This document shows positions 40,665 to 41,605 of a stretch of 64,000 nt of DNA, one piece after another. How positions within the stretch are numbered: the stretch's first letter is position 1; every line of letters starts with the position of its first letter. Source of the DNA: Cepaea nemoralis (Eukaryota > Mollusca > Gastropoda > Stylommatophora > Helicidae); the NCBI GenBank assembly GCA_014155875.1, contig JACEFZ010015002.1, forward strand, positions 137,001 to 201,000. Direction: 5' to 3'. The notes under the pieces were generated by a model that saw nothing but the letters and a program-made list of their open reading frames with translations, made no database searches and was not told the DNA's origin. Both the position numbers and the translations under genes were made by a program.

Positions 40665-41011
40665 TTATGGTTCTTTCTTCTTCTTCCTCTTCTTGTGATT
40701 TCCTATGCATTCATTTAGCAGACATTCTTGCATAAGCAAAATCCCACAAGAAACCAACAATAAAAACACATCCCTGTTTTGTAAACAATATTTGAATAAC
40801 TAAGACACAAACCATATATAGTACGATTTATTGCCTGGCACATTTCGCTGCATCTCATCAGGTACTTACTGCAGATGTCATACAACATAGAATAAAATTA
40901 GAATCAGTATTTGTTTCATACCTCAGCGTTGTTGCGTCTGCAGGACGGGGTCATGAAATTCATGGATCAGAGTGAAACACGGTCTCCTGGAAATGTGCAG
41001 AAGTTCATCAG
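1812..41011 (+). CDS. TXNDC16: TXNDC16-like (ERp90-like) thioredoxin-domain protein, partial, seven exons
   Basis: Proposed join: 1812-1886, 9415-9536, 10689-10779, 32375-32549, 35201-35364, 39610-39685, 40944-41011, giving about 256 codons. Every intron is GT-AG and the split-codon phases agree at all six junctions (2, 1, 2, 0, 2, 0), which is hard to get by chance. Runs such as HDVDAIM, DILFAYPAKFG, FLEVAHTF, FQFALTTD, LPIIFLYAS and LVLVDMD resemble thioredoxin-fold strands and helices. No CXXC active site is visible in this part. From memory, human TXNDC16 (about 825 residues, ER lumen) has the same order of blocks (DVNAI, FSY, TTYQFVLTTE, LGLPLVF) in roughly residues 95-330. That is recollection, not an alignment. 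Both ends of the protein are missing. The introns are filled with mobile DNA, the largest (10780-32374) being 21.6 kb. Alternative: another PDI-family member. Confidence 0.78.
1963..2013 (-). mobile_element. Penelope-associated terminal motif, copy 1 (degenerate)
   Basis: On the minus strand this reads TGCAGCAAAATATGCCAGG, then AAATAAAT. It matches copies at about 32285-32330 (+) and 40800-40870 (-), including a downstream GTTATTCAAAT. Copy 3 keeps a hammerhead-like core. The LINE at 2014-4416 inserted at the edge of this motif. Confidence 0.5.
2014..4410 (+). CDS. LINE ORF2 fragment: endonuclease C-terminus, reverse transcriptase, C-terminal domain
   Basis: The frame is open from the insertion boundary at 2014 to TAA at 4408-4410, about 798 codons, so any start codon inside it is irrelevant. 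The N-terminal part keeps an apurinic-type endonuclease end: SLFPHKDIHK, TWNSPD, NQIDHF, then AYRGADAGSDH with the catalytic SDH. The reverse transcriptase follows with GFRPKRSCIDHI, the first catalytic aspartate in VDFQKAFDS, VKQGCVLSP and the FADD box (LDFADDIVLLSS). The C-terminus has YGCESW, RRRRWNYIGHVLRM and KRKRGRPRETLRR, typical of RTE/CR1-like invertebrate LINEs. I cannot fix the clade without a tree. The host would supply integration sites by target-primed reverse transcription. The missing N-terminus makes this copy unlikely to move on its own. Confidence 0.9.
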   Translation, partial: NLIVANSLFPHKDIHKVTWNSPDSITKNQIDHFCINAKFRSSVQDVRAYRGADAGSDHNLCIAKLKIKLKTLHRSPRIKKINSQSLLTKEHQLAFNSEVQSIYANKESISSSANIKNNTEENWNFLKTTLLNAATNTVGYVQRQKKKWLSDNTWTKIQERKQAKLTLLSAKDTSTYETHKQKYSMLDKEVKSSARKDKQNFIHSLASDAESAARTGNNRAVFHIMKQLCNHSPTPNIPIKDKQGNQLLSDDLQKQRWAEHFKEILNRPQPDTVPNLDGEITMPPLDASCESFTMEEIKAATKKLKNNKAVGEDEISGEMLKAADENTLQRLLQLINEIWQSESPPQQWKDGVIFKLPKKGDMSDCNNWRGITLLSVPGKLFCSMLLERLKKAIDERLREEQAGFRPKRSCIDHIFTLRIIIEDSVEFQSKLITNFVDFQKAFDSIHRPSLWNLLNIYGFPTKYTNVIKSFYKETRCCVRTETGNSDWFSVETGVKQGCVLSPMLFGIAIDWVMRKCTSNTNMGIYWVDKILEDLDFADDIVLLSSAHPDAQEKINHLQNVSGQIGLQINTTKTKTIDLTNSSDETKLNSYVLEKVNSFTYLGSKMTSTGDSTPEISTRIALASSAFNKLSNIWKSKTLSKHTKLKIFNSCVIPVLTYGCESWKSTVALDKKLDNFENKCLRRLLNIHWTDFRTNSQIRQETKQDTVSNFIRRRRWNYIGHVLRMDKTRLPYQALIWSPVGKRKRGRPRETLRRTIIREGSFNGQVNIQDLQQIAANRQAWRDRTSALCAALGSRGKTN
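2014..4416 (+). mobile_element. 5'-truncated non-LTR retrotransposon (LINE), recently inserted
   Basis: The element is flanked by a near-perfect 13-bp target duplication: atattttgctgca at 2001-2013 and atattttgatgca at 4417-4429, one mismatch. It starts inside the endonuclease domain, runs through a reverse transcriptase, and ends in a short TAAC repeat after the stop codon. The 5' truncation, simple-repeat tail and duplication are the hallmarks of target-primed reverse transcription. The uninterrupted frame suggests a young insertion. Confidence 0.88.
4430..4795 (+). pseudogene. Penelope-like element GIY-YIG endonuclease fragment, broken
   Basis: The frame near 4468-4560 reads SYIYQFTCKCQSTYIGRTER, then, after an in-frame TAG, LNNRVVEHIPNWI. 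The order (Tyr-x-Phe-x-Cys-x-Cys, YIG, Arg, EHIP) is the signature of the Penelope-type GIY-YIG nuclease that lies C-terminal to the reverse transcriptase. Further stops follow (near 4639 and 4675). A shifted frame recovers LAEAIVIHLQKSTLC, the usual end of this domain. It is therefore a pseudogene with several breaks. No reverse transcriptase is seen, as the LINE sits directly upstream. Confidence 0.75.
4796..5027. other. Intron sequence, nothing recognised
   Basis: Unique sequence between the Penelope remnant and the next LINE fragment. A frame open from 4816 runs into the LINE fragment but shows no domain before about 5028. Confidence 0.4.
5028..5382 (+). pseudogene. Degenerate LINE C-terminal fragment
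   Basis: The reading THLMAAEVWFLREMW near 5036-5085 resembles the 'R-L-x-A-x-E-M-W-F-x-R-R-M' segment of invertebrate LINE ORF2 proteins. A shifted frame at about 5210-5330 gives VKTAQLDEKK and YLDGLATWHN, the usual C-terminal end. Several stops and frameshifts lie between. The 3' end passes into a GTCT/CTGC simple repeat. Confidence 0.55.
5383..5415. repeat. (CTGT/CTGC)n microsatellite
   Basis: Short run of tgtctgcc and tctgtctg units directly after the LINE remnant, probably its simple-repeat tail expanded. Confidence 0.8.
5577..8010. repeat. 38-bp minisatellite, about 64 copies
   Basis: The unit ggtaacagataggagg, then (a/g)ctgggtgtgagtt, then (ggttgagt, tcttgagt or tgttgagt), repeats every 38 bp. 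Early unit starts are at 5577 and 5615. Three end types and two middle types (ggact, ggget-equivalent gggct) alternate in local blocks, suggesting larger duplications. Two units near 5950-6000 carry an extra base. Because 38 is not divisible by three, the three minus-strand frames cycle through the same peptides and two of them stay open for over 840 codons. I treat both as artefacts of the repeat. Confidence 0.97.
8143..8300 (+). mobile_element. tRNA-derived SINE-like element
   Basis: The segment gtctctgtggtgtagtagcc resembles a tRNA-type A box, and ggactcgaatc about 50 bp later resembles a B box. A block containing cccagattgacccaggtgaa follows. It resembles a block in the SINE-like copy near 34070-34125, which suggests a shared central domain. 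Confidence 0.5.
8300..8450 (-). pseudogene. LINE 3'-end remnant
   Basis: The minus strand reads RPCLLAWH followed by an ATG/GAT-rich tail. The same end is seen at about 38460-38515 (+), and a similar one at 10560-10600 (-). It is very short and degenerate. Confidence 0.4.
8451..9055. other. Intron sequence, no gene recognised
   Basis: Unique to weakly repetitive sequence. A frame of 98 codons is open from 8466 but has no domain, splice structure or homology that I can see. AT content rises toward the tandem repeat at 9056. Confidence 0.4.
9056..9385. repeat. 64-bp tandem repeat, five copies, upstream of exon b
   Basis: The motif gtagattttccaccttgtg occurs at 9071, 9135, 9199 and 9263, with a variant at 9330 (spacing 64, 64, 64, 67). 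Each copy also carries a pyrimidine-rich run ending in actgtag or attgtag. The array stops about 30 bp before exon b, so it lies in the region normally holding the branch point and polypyrimidine tract. Confidence 0.9.
9415..9536 (+). CDS. TXNDC16: TXNDC16-like exon b
   Basis: The acceptor AAATAG ends at 9414 and the donor GTTAAG starts at 9537. The frame encodes an alpha-helical stretch (ELELQELQRDALGRR), then a beta-strand-like DILFAYPAKFG, as expected at the start of a thioredoxin-like domain. It ends with one base of a split Asp codon completed by exon c. A 64-bp tandem repeat carrying acceptor-like motifs lies directly upstream. Confidence 0.8.
9640..10525. repeat. GA-rich simple sequence with a 26-bp sub-repeat
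   Basis: (GA)n runs are interspersed with catacaattatgag blocks. From about 10344 to 10500 the unit gaacatacaattatgagaga plus aagaga repeats every 26 bp. Long frames on both strands (Arg/Glu-rich on +, Ser/Leu-rich on -) are low-complexity artefacts. Confidence 0.92.
10553..10640 (-). other. Possible LINE tail remnant
   Basis: The sequence catcatcatcatgtgccata, then ccaataggcat, matches the (ATC)n-gtgccatgccaataagcat tail seen at 8306-8340 and, reversed, at 38490-38520. The match is short. Confidence 0.3.
10689..10779 (+). CDS. TXNDC16: TXNDC16-like exon c
   Basis: The acceptor TTTTCAG ends at 10688 and the donor GTGAGC starts at 10780. It reads DHRIFLEVAHTFHDHFQFAL then TTDVKVTKSL, the helix-strand-turn pattern of a PDI b-type domain. 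It ends with ag, completed by exon d to AGA (Arg). The following intron of 21.6 kb holds the foldback element and the LTR retrotransposon. Confidence 0.82.
10866..11312. repeat. (CTGT)n microsatellite with longer-period interruptions
   Basis: Long perfect CTGT runs are separated by near-identical islands containing ccccttctctatcac and cagacaactccc, giving a higher-order period of roughly 125-130 bp. All six-frame reading frames here (Cys/Leu/Ser/Val repeats) are artefacts. Confidence 0.95.
11328..12460. repeat. 46-bp minisatellite, left part (about 25 copies)
   Basis: The unit is ggtacctatattgtatgagg, then ttgggttgaycaccagagac, then at(c/g)tct, every 45-46 bp. The length difference is one C in the ccc/cccc tract. 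It continues in the same orientation at 29039-31450, so the two blocks are one array split by the foldback element. Each unit contains a dyad (ccagagacatctctgg) next to a ggtacc palindrome. Confidence 0.96.
12455..12460. repeat. Target site duplication of the foldback element (left), gttggg
   Basis: The minisatellite unit normally reads gag-gttggg-ttgacc. Here it stops after gttggg and the element starts. The same gttggg follows the element at 29039-29044, giving a 6-bp duplication. Confidence 0.8.
12640..12760. other. AT-rich block followed by G-rich strand, left arm
   Basis: About 70 bp of A/T (aataaaataaaataaat and similar) switch to a G-rich run with several GGGG and GGG tracts (about 12710-12755). 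The mirrored copy lies near 28735-28850. It is a possible unwinding or G-quadruplex site. Confidence 0.6.
12775..13320. repeat. About 150-bp tandem repeat in the left arm, 3.5 copies
   Basis: The block cactatcatcacagggttac, through attttagcgggtatagctta and ggtgggtagcggctattag, recurs near 12775, 12925, 13073 and 13222. The mirrored copies lie at about 28180-28725. Confidence 0.88.
13320..14400. repeat. Short-period gtggtcaagta repeat field, left arm
   Basis: Clusters of (a)gtggtcaagtagtggtcaa units alternate with ~120-bp modules containing gaccacttaaattgtaggg and gtgaaacggtgatggt. The mirrored field is 27120-28180. No coding frame. Confidence 0.85.
14401..15640. other. Unique part of the left arm
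   Basis: Non-repetitive arm sequence whose mirror image is split in the right arm by the LTR retrotransposon. It holds a 71-codon frame at 15430-15645 that is copied exactly in reverse at 17975-18190. I recognise no domain, and the conservation is explained by the arm duplication. A short CT run lies near 15030-15050. Confidence 0.6.
15640..17460. repeat. Tandem repeat near the palindrome centre, left side
   Basis: Modules containing aaaagtaggaacatatgtta, ccaaataggaaaatttgtta, gtaacgaaatacccccca and gtacgaaactttgttaagca recur with a period near 170-230 bp. Fewer modules are present on the right side (about 17500-17975), which explains the unequal arms. Confidence 0.85.
17480..17515. other. 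Symmetry centre of the foldback element
   Basis: The sequence turns around at a small imperfect hairpin (gtatggaaaag ... ccttttcatac). Right of it the sequence is the reverse complement of left-arm modules, for example 16136-16247. Confidence 0.7.
17975..19051. repeat. Inner part of the right arm of the foldback element
   Basis: This is the reverse complement of about 14571-15645, with only scattered differences. It is interrupted at 19051 by the LTR retrotransposon and resumes at 26962. Confidence 0.9.
19052..19497 (+). repeat. 5' LTR (446 bp)
   Basis: Begins TGTCAGAGCC and ends GATCCTGACA. A TATA-like TATATAT lies at about 19349-19355 and a polyadenylation signal AATAAA at 19395-19400, which is a normal layout for U3-R. 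The same sequence recurs at 26511-26956. Confidence 0.95.
19498..20358 (+). other. 5' leader of the LTR retrotransposon
   Basis: Non-coding leader between the LTR and Gag. A candidate primer binding site would start at the TGG at 19502, four bases after the LTR, but I cannot match it to a tRNA. A gctcgtctttg motif is duplicated near 19514 and 19557. Confidence 0.6.
20359..21459 (+). CDS. Gag of the Gmr1-like retrotransposon
   Basis: I take ATG at 20359 (context CCACCATGT, good Kozak match) over the upstream 20329, giving 366 residues to TAA at 21457-21459. Residues roughly 35-145 form a long charged coiled coil with repeats of the type 'K-Q-A-E-x-E-x-A'. A helical domain follows with YREQFSKL, YLCLVRDIFSKW and IIRDKVISSIPSSF. 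It resembles the SCAN-like capsid segment known from Gmr1-like elements, from which vertebrate SCAN domains are thought to derive. The normal zinc knuckle is not in this frame: it appears just after the stop. Gag would assemble the particle that packages the RNA. Confidence 0.85.
   Translation: MSSLFDFIDMGIKLHLTGDELTKWSEKKYAEYCEREDRAAERALKQAEMAAKQAEAETALKQAEIETALKQAEVEMAAKTKQAEIDSELKKAEIAAQSKREELELQLKMKQLDTETAINKESKKSERLEKENQYKKYQGIVRNYTSGDCIAAFTQNFETLMEHYQVPLSEWNILYMRSLSGEPLKVIETIPKDLRKEYHYIKSKIMAHFMLDEAGYREQFSKLSPKSTQTFSDYLCLVRDIFSKWTSSAKINKNYDKLEDLIIRDKVISSIPSSFSKFLQENECTSVEEMERRGSAYYTANKQCFATEATDSNWVAAANYEKNYSRQKPYRPTSEKFRHCIHCKMSHHLNEMCDKTQGTKHTCKIW
21504..21908 (+). pseudogene. Zinc knuckle and aspartic protease start, separated from Gag
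   Basis: A CX2CX4HX4C knuckle (CFLCKAYGHHRMDC) starts at 21504 directly after an in-frame TAA. The same frame continues to a retropepsin active site, VLRDTGSTLIGLK (Asp-Thr-Gly), before stopping at 21906-21908. The rest of the protease (through NPVCDIIIGNLPEV) continues in another frame from 21907. The knuckle belongs to nucleocapsid and the protease would process the polyprotein. The breaks at both ends make this a defective segment. Confidence 0.75.
21907..23172 (+). CDS. Protease end plus integrase
   Basis: The frame is open from 21907. It starts with the protease C-terminal part and continues into integrase. The zinc-binding region has HDIPFAGH and CRSCDTC (HHCC type) near 22530-22665. 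The catalytic core has Asp in VDIVGPL, Asp in QSDRGTQF and Glu in SSGIIEKLNGDL, the complete DDE triad. The frame stops at 23170-23172 because of a one-base shift: the expected continuation (SPFELIYGA) is readable in the neighbouring frame. Integrase inserts the cDNA into chromosomal DNA. It lies upstream of reverse transcriptase here. Confidence 0.88.
   Translation, partial: RTFSGNIEKYPLAWAYIETPFLTGKVKVAALTNPVCDIIIGNLPEVNGQPHNHDITSLCINDNTSPPNVIENVISPIECMLANAALSSHHIIDDIIPSSSDVIECVNAVTRATARVQEESNQTEAIQMLSPELPPSDSMKETFITAQKADPSLSKYFDLIGKKARVTKNAKWHFALHNDILTRYYTRGDITTKQTVLPTTYRKQALHLAHDIPFAGHMAYVKTRSRLLTQFHWPKFCYDIRTYCRSCDTCQKLIKKGKHPQAKFQVTDLASRPFEKLSVDIVGPLSHTTTKGNKYILTLIDQCSRWPEAIPLKNITANDIMEVFFHIFSRIGFPDTIQSDRGTQFIAASTQAFTKMLGVKQVFNTPYHPHSSGIIEKLNGDLKHMLAKVTQDHPNNWDVYLPAVLFAYREVPHSSTGFLSF
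23308..23616 (+). CDS. Integrase C-terminal GPY/F-type domain, detached
   Basis: The frame contains LTPGQDVLLLLPSD and WQGPFKVTRQISPVDYEI, the GPY/F-type module that ends Gypsy integrases. It is cut off from the catalytic core by a degenerate stretch (23173-23307) with stops. Confidence 0.75.
   Translation: MKLLKNALKLSGATYRQYADKGNRTITLTPGQDVLLLLPSDRQLLTDSWQGPFKVTRQISPVDYEILIKDKHKIFSHKYAKTILQQRQRTRRYDSLHRDNRS
23721..24469 (+). pseudogene. Reverse transcriptase, split by frameshifts
   Basis: The N-terminal part (FSDNPGQTELVQHHITLTS, IRCRPYTIPL) is in the frame around 23731-23952. The core then shifts to the frame around 23950-24227 with LCIDYRKLNKIT, the catalytic Asp in MLDMSKGYWQI and LPFGLVNAQ. 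Another shift near 24205 moves the YIDD box (CYIDDICVHT) into the frame of 24158-24469. After 24469 the connection (LLGLINYYRNFIPDF) is again in a different frame. At least three shifts break this enzyme. Confidence 0.85.
24640..25084 (+). CDS. RNase H domain of the Gmr1-like element
   Basis: The frame carries LRTDASSVAIGAVLLHE (first catalytic Asp), the helix with Glu in QLEALALVESV, and IIETDNSPLRY (second Asp). It ends in VRHIPGRMMQLPIFC, where the expected final motif (N-x-x-A-D-x-L-S-R) appears damaged by a small indel. It degrades the RNA strand during cDNA synthesis. Confidence 0.82.
25085..26502. other. Non-coding 3' region of the LTR retrotransposon
   Basis: About 1.4 kb of AT-rich sequence without a credible frame. 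No envelope-like gene or transmembrane pattern is visible. Confidence 0.65.
26503..26510 (+). promoter_or_regulatory. Polypurine tract
   Basis: ggggagaa lies directly before the 3' LTR, where plus-strand DNA synthesis is primed. Confidence 0.75.
26511..26956 (+). repeat. 3' LTR (446 bp)
   Basis: Same length as the 5' LTR and apparently identical, with AATAAA at 26854-26859. It is followed by the duplicated target tgcga at 26957-26961. Confidence 0.95.
26962..29038. repeat. Outer part of the right arm of the foldback element
   Basis: Reverse complement of about 12461-14571, including the gtggtcaagta field, the 150-bp repeat and the AT/G-rich block. It ends cataactact-like (taactact at 29031-29038). 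Confidence 0.92.
29039..31450. repeat. 46-bp minisatellite, right part (about 52 copies)
   Basis: Continuation of the array at 11328-12460. A block of about 13 units is duplicated: the rare unit ggccagccagagacatat starts near 30239 and again near 30836, 597 bp apart, with the same neighbouring unit order. Minus-strand frames (SLVVNPTSYNIGTRDVSG-like) are repeat artefacts. Confidence 0.96.
31456..31845. other. Intron sequence with a 42-bp direct repeat
   Basis: The block gatgatttatgatgaagaat, then tgatat(t/c)agt(g/a)aacatggga, occurs at about 31615-31655 and 31752-31792. It brackets a 95-bp segment (attcactggcacagg ... agagcattatagggtgaccc) that also occurs near 36365-36440. The bracketed segment is therefore a dispersed repeat. 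Confidence 0.6.
31846..32225 (+). pseudogene. LINE ORF2 C-terminal fragment
   Basis: The frame gives SFHTVCLRKLLKIKWQDKIP and EVLERASIPSIHTLL. After a stop at 32006 it continues with VGHLTCMSDYRLPKQIFYSE, then (shifted) DTWETAAKD. This is the C-terminal domain of an invertebrate LINE, with in-frame stops. Confidence 0.8.
32285..32345 (+). mobile_element. Penelope-associated terminal motif, copy 2 (degenerate)
   Basis: The sequence acctggcaagatgcagcaaa, then atatgccaggtaataaatc, matches copies 1 and 3. Here the outer parts form a perfect 8-bp inverted repeat (acctggca/tgccaggt). The hammerhead-type core seen in copy 3 is lost. It sits about 30 bp before exon d. Confidence 0.5.
32375..32549 (+). 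CDS. TXNDC16: TXNDC16-like exon d
   Basis: The acceptor ACACAG ends at 32374 and the donor GTAAGA starts at 32550. The frame reads RNKQQETTSSLSLWVLFCAE, continues through VVYSDDISFPALAQFIK, and ends in phase 0 after FLERNL. It begins about 30 bp after a Penelope-related motif, so mobile DNA almost touches the splice site. Confidence 0.78.
32640..33105. repeat. TTGG/TGGG-rich simple sequence
   Basis: Irregular ggttggttggatgggtggt-type repeats run for about 465 bp. The minus strand gives a Pro/Thr/Asn-rich frame that is a low-complexity artefact. Confidence 0.93.
33106..33480 (+). mobile_element. Dispersed repeat family B, copy 1 (SINE-like)
   Basis: Matches the reverse complement of about 38925-39240. 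Shared blocks include tcagatatgactgagctac, atgacagtagac, gcaacctaaagrctaaatat, ggcagggcagaccag and ggacagttag(t/a)gcattgcttt. The last of these resembles a tRNA-type A-box region. Confidence 0.7.
33481..33765. other. Intron sequence, nothing recognised
   Basis: Unique sequence between two SINE-like copies. No convincing reading frame. Confidence 0.4.
33766..34135 (+). mobile_element. SINE-like family A, copy 1
   Basis: tRNA-like head ttggccaatggataagagc, then ccgaggtagtgggtttaacc. The body follows with cagttggaccaraatgttga, gtaaattacaagtayctc and cagtgcactagaagtagtag. A second block near 34070-34125 resembles the SINE-like element at 8143-8300. It ends in a cattcattcatt tail. Confidence 0.7.
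34254..34790 (-). pseudogene. LINE ORF2 C-terminal fragment
   Basis: The minus strand encodes QRINAFEYKCYRRVLRISWV, then ILQELNIEEGWLLKMIKQRK and GKRGRGRLKRRLLQDVVDD. The start side (to about 34790) is recognisable only as degenerate coding sequence. Same group as the fragment at 39242-39500. Confidence 0.78.
34800..35160 (-). pseudogene. RNase H-type LINE 3' end
   Basis: The minus strand reads ISMARHERHIERMRG and, further on, ENLWTCPECKDD, the C-terminal Cys-rich end. It resembles the end at 37050-37330 (EHVWECPECSDV). It lies just upstream of exon e. Confidence 0.6.
35201..35364 (+). CDS. TXNDC16: TXNDC16-like exon e
   Basis: The acceptor TTCCTAG ends at 35200 and the donor GTAGGT starts at 35365. 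Read in phase 0 it encodes YHAPADGVSQVFELSSTLP followed by IIFLYASKDEQGQ and ends in LVLVDM. The strand-helix-strand order fits a second thioredoxin-like domain. A different frame stays open across this exon and its upstream flank for about 149 codons but has no protein-like pattern. Confidence 0.8.
35408..35685 (+). mobile_element. SINE-like family A, copy 2
   Basis: The head gtcagcatggctaaatggat gives an A-box-like TGGCTAAATGG, and gaggttcaaccct is a B-box-like GGTTCAACCC. The body matches copy 1: cagttggactaaaatgttga, gacgtaaattacaagtacct, ggcgagggacactgttaata. Confidence 0.8.
35690..36575 (+). pseudogene. RTE-like LINE C-terminus, interrupted
   Basis: The frame near 35775-35910 reads QRWLGQTSRKPGNSITRKTF, then VWNPKGKRNRGRHKQT. 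The expected end, TWTELHGLAKNRRAWIELVD followed by GLCPSGG and a stop, appears at about 36485-36580. Between them lie about 550 bp of unrelated sequence (about 35910-36470), including the dispersed segment also seen near 31660-31745. It looks like one LINE tail split by a later insertion. Confidence 0.75.
36575..37015. repeat. 59-72 bp tandem repeat with long G tracts, seven copies
   Basis: Units contain gaccaacatgtttgttg, a G run, then aaataaagggtgaaataata and agaagaag. The length varies with the G run, which reaches 15 G (36672-36686) and 21 G (36922-36942). The first unit overlaps the LINE stop codon region, so the unit seems derived from that LINE's 3' tail. The Pro-rich minus-strand frames are artefacts. 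Confidence 0.92.
37022..37775 (-). pseudogene. RNase H-type LINE 3' part
   Basis: On the minus strand this reads GCTKDTPIICMRHILALPT and VLQAKWYLRVAADRDHPLHA, then (with a shift and an internal deletion) ITDSKNMLSK, HAGVRGNEQADRLAG of RNase H, and the Cys-rich end EHVWECPECSDVGS. The 3' tail is a TGAGT/ACTCA simple repeat at 37022-37050. Compared with the + copy at 41605, the segment with the RNase H DGS motif is missing. Confidence 0.85.
37804..38033. mobile_element. Small inverted-repeat element with perfect 47-48 bp arms
   Basis: The sequence 37804-37851 is the exact reverse complement of 37986-38033 (arm core gtaaagtctcactacacttt). The centre is 134 bp and has no coding frame of note. 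This is MITE-like. No clear target duplication. Confidence 0.85.
38034..38255. other. Intron sequence, nothing recognised
   Basis: Unique sequence between the small inverted-repeat element and a LINE remnant. Confidence 0.4.
38256..38520 (+). pseudogene. LINE C-terminal remnant with GAT-rich tail
   Basis: The frame reads DGKRVQGRQR then KYLDDLVIWHN and later PCLLAW before a gatgatgatgatc tail. It matches the remnant at 5190-5340 and, reversed, the tail at 8300-8450. Confidence 0.65.
38671..38742 (+). other. Exon-like 72-nt open segment, role unknown
   Basis: A consensus-like acceptor (gatgttacag) and donor (GTAAGC at 38743) bracket 24 codons, MITSLELEETINLLYRFMCT then AKKD. It is phase 0 at both ends, so it cannot be inserted between exons e (phase 2) and f. 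It could be a cryptic or decayed exon, or chance. Confidence 0.3.
38925..39240 (-). mobile_element. Dispersed repeat family B, copy 2 (SINE-like)
   Basis: Reverse-complement match to 33106-33480, with the same order of blocks and moderate divergence. The LINE fragment that follows (39242-39500, also minus) may be an independent insertion. Confidence 0.7.
39242..39500 (-). pseudogene. LINE ORF2 C-terminal fragment
   Basis: The minus strand reads STYRCETWTIWQSLKKQIGV, then RKVLRILWTVKKRNSNTLQD and LNIEES. It is related to the copy at 34254-34550 (VLRISWVKKRTN, LNIEEG). Confidence 0.8.
39610..39685 (+). CDS. TXNDC16: TXNDC16-like exon f
   Basis: The acceptor TTGCAG ends at 39609 and the donor GTATCA starts at 39686. 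The first base completes ATG after exon e. The frame reads DNEECTAQAKQQGLPGKLPA then VGIKQ and ends in phase 0. The LPA run is in the position of the cis-proline loop of thioredoxin folds. A 42-bp minisatellite starts immediately after the donor. Confidence 0.78.
39690..40066. repeat. 42-bp minisatellite, block 1
   Basis: The unit ttttccaccaatagaaatgt, then gatatcattgatcttgtgag, recurs every 41-42 bp, for example ccaccaat at 39788, 39829, 39871 and 39913. It begins directly after the donor of exon f. The minus frame (DITFLLVEKSHKIN-type) is an artefact. Confidence 0.93.
40067..40289. mobile_element. 223-bp insertion splitting the 42-bp minisatellite
   Basis: Unrelated sequence interrupts a repeat unit and the array resumes after it (ttagaaatgttatgtcattg). 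It contains ttcgttcataaaacaatgg-like unique DNA and could be an unrecognised SINE or MITE. Confidence 0.45.
40290..40485. repeat. 42-bp minisatellite, block 2
   Basis: About four more units of the same array as 39690-40066, slightly more diverged. Confidence 0.9.
40526..40690. repeat. (TCC)n, (CTGT)n and (TTC)n microsatellites
   Basis: Runs of cct/tcc triplets (about 40526-40622), then ctgt (about 40630-40665), then ttcttcttcctc. Pro/Ser-rich and Glu/Arg-rich frames here are artefacts. Confidence 0.95.
40795..40872 (-). ncRNA. Hammerhead-ribozyme-like motif in Penelope-associated sequence, copy 3
   Basis: The minus strand reads AGTAC-CTGATGAG-ATGCAG-CGAAA-TGTGCCAGGCAATAA, then ATC-GTACT. 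CTGATGA and GAAA are the conserved hammerhead core, ATC fits the NUH cleavage triplet, and AGTAC/GTACT could form stem I. Stem II is poor and stem III very short, so activity is doubtful. The other two copies have lost the core. Penelope-like elements are known to carry minimal hammerheads. Confidence 0.4.
40944..41011 (+). CDS. TXNDC16: TXNDC16-like exon g (last visible exon)
   Basis: The acceptor TCTGCAG ends at 40943. Phase 0 reading gives DGVMKFMDQSETRSPGNVQK then FI, the final strand and helix of a thioredoxin-like domain. A possible donor GTCTGT lies at 41012. If it is not used, the frame runs on to TGA at 41046-41048 and would end the protein. I prefer splicing, because the family is much longer than what is seen so far. 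The remaining exons would then lie beyond the satellite array. Confidence 0.65.
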
Positions 41012-41215
41012 GTCTGTGGTGTTTCAAGAAACTAATCTAGGATGGTGAAATGTCGGAATCTGATGAGCATGAGTCGGATTATGAATATAACATAATCAGC
41101 GATTATGGTAAGCATTAATTCTACATCATTGCATTTTATTTTATTTTGTTTATTTCTCACTAAATTTGAACTCGAGTGTAATCCACACTTGTGCTAATAT
41201 TGTCACTACTGGAAG

Positions 41216-41455
41216 TGCACTAGGCTGGTTTTTGTGGGTGGATTAGCTTTCCTTATTACCAGTGTCCCTCGCCATCAGCTAACCCACTCCGACTTCTTAG
41301 GTACTTGTATTTACGTCCCCAAGACAAGGACGAGATGTCAACATTTTAGTCCAACTGAACAGTGTAGGGGTTGAACCCGCTACCTCGGCATCAGCATACC
41401 GGAAGTTTAAGAGCAAGTGCTTTTGTCCATTTGGCCATGTTGACCCCATTGCTGC
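41216..41455 (-). mobile_element. SINE-like family A, copy 3
   Basis: The reverse complement matches copies 1 and 2: ggtcaacatggccaaatgga head, gcggg-ttcaacccct B-box-like region, cagttggactaaaatgttga and gtaaatacaagtacct body. Confidence 0.75.
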
Positions 41456-41488
41456 CTCCTGGTGGTCATGTGTTTGAATCTCCTTCAG

Positions 41489-41605
41489 GAGGTCAGTATG
41501 GCTGAAAGGTATAATGCACTTAGATTTTCTCTGGTGACCACAGCAAAGTGGGGTAATTCCACATAGCAAAGTCGGTTGGACTTAAATGTTGACTTAGGGT
41601 TGTAT
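41489..41605 (+). mobile_element. SINE-like family A, partial copy
   Basis: Starts ggtcagtatggctgaaaggt and contains gttggacttaaatgttgact, but the middle differs from the other copies. It runs directly into the LINE fragment at 41605. Confidence 0.5.

Noticed and set aside
40946..41048. TGA at 41046 as the certain end of the TXNDC16-like protein
   Set aside because: The family is far longer than the part seen, and a usable donor lies at 41012, so read-through to this stop is kept only as an alternative.
41049..41125. Short acidic frame MSESDEHESDYEYN as a transposase start
   Set aside because: Only about 22 codons with no further domain. The resemblance to acidic transposase N-termini is too weak.
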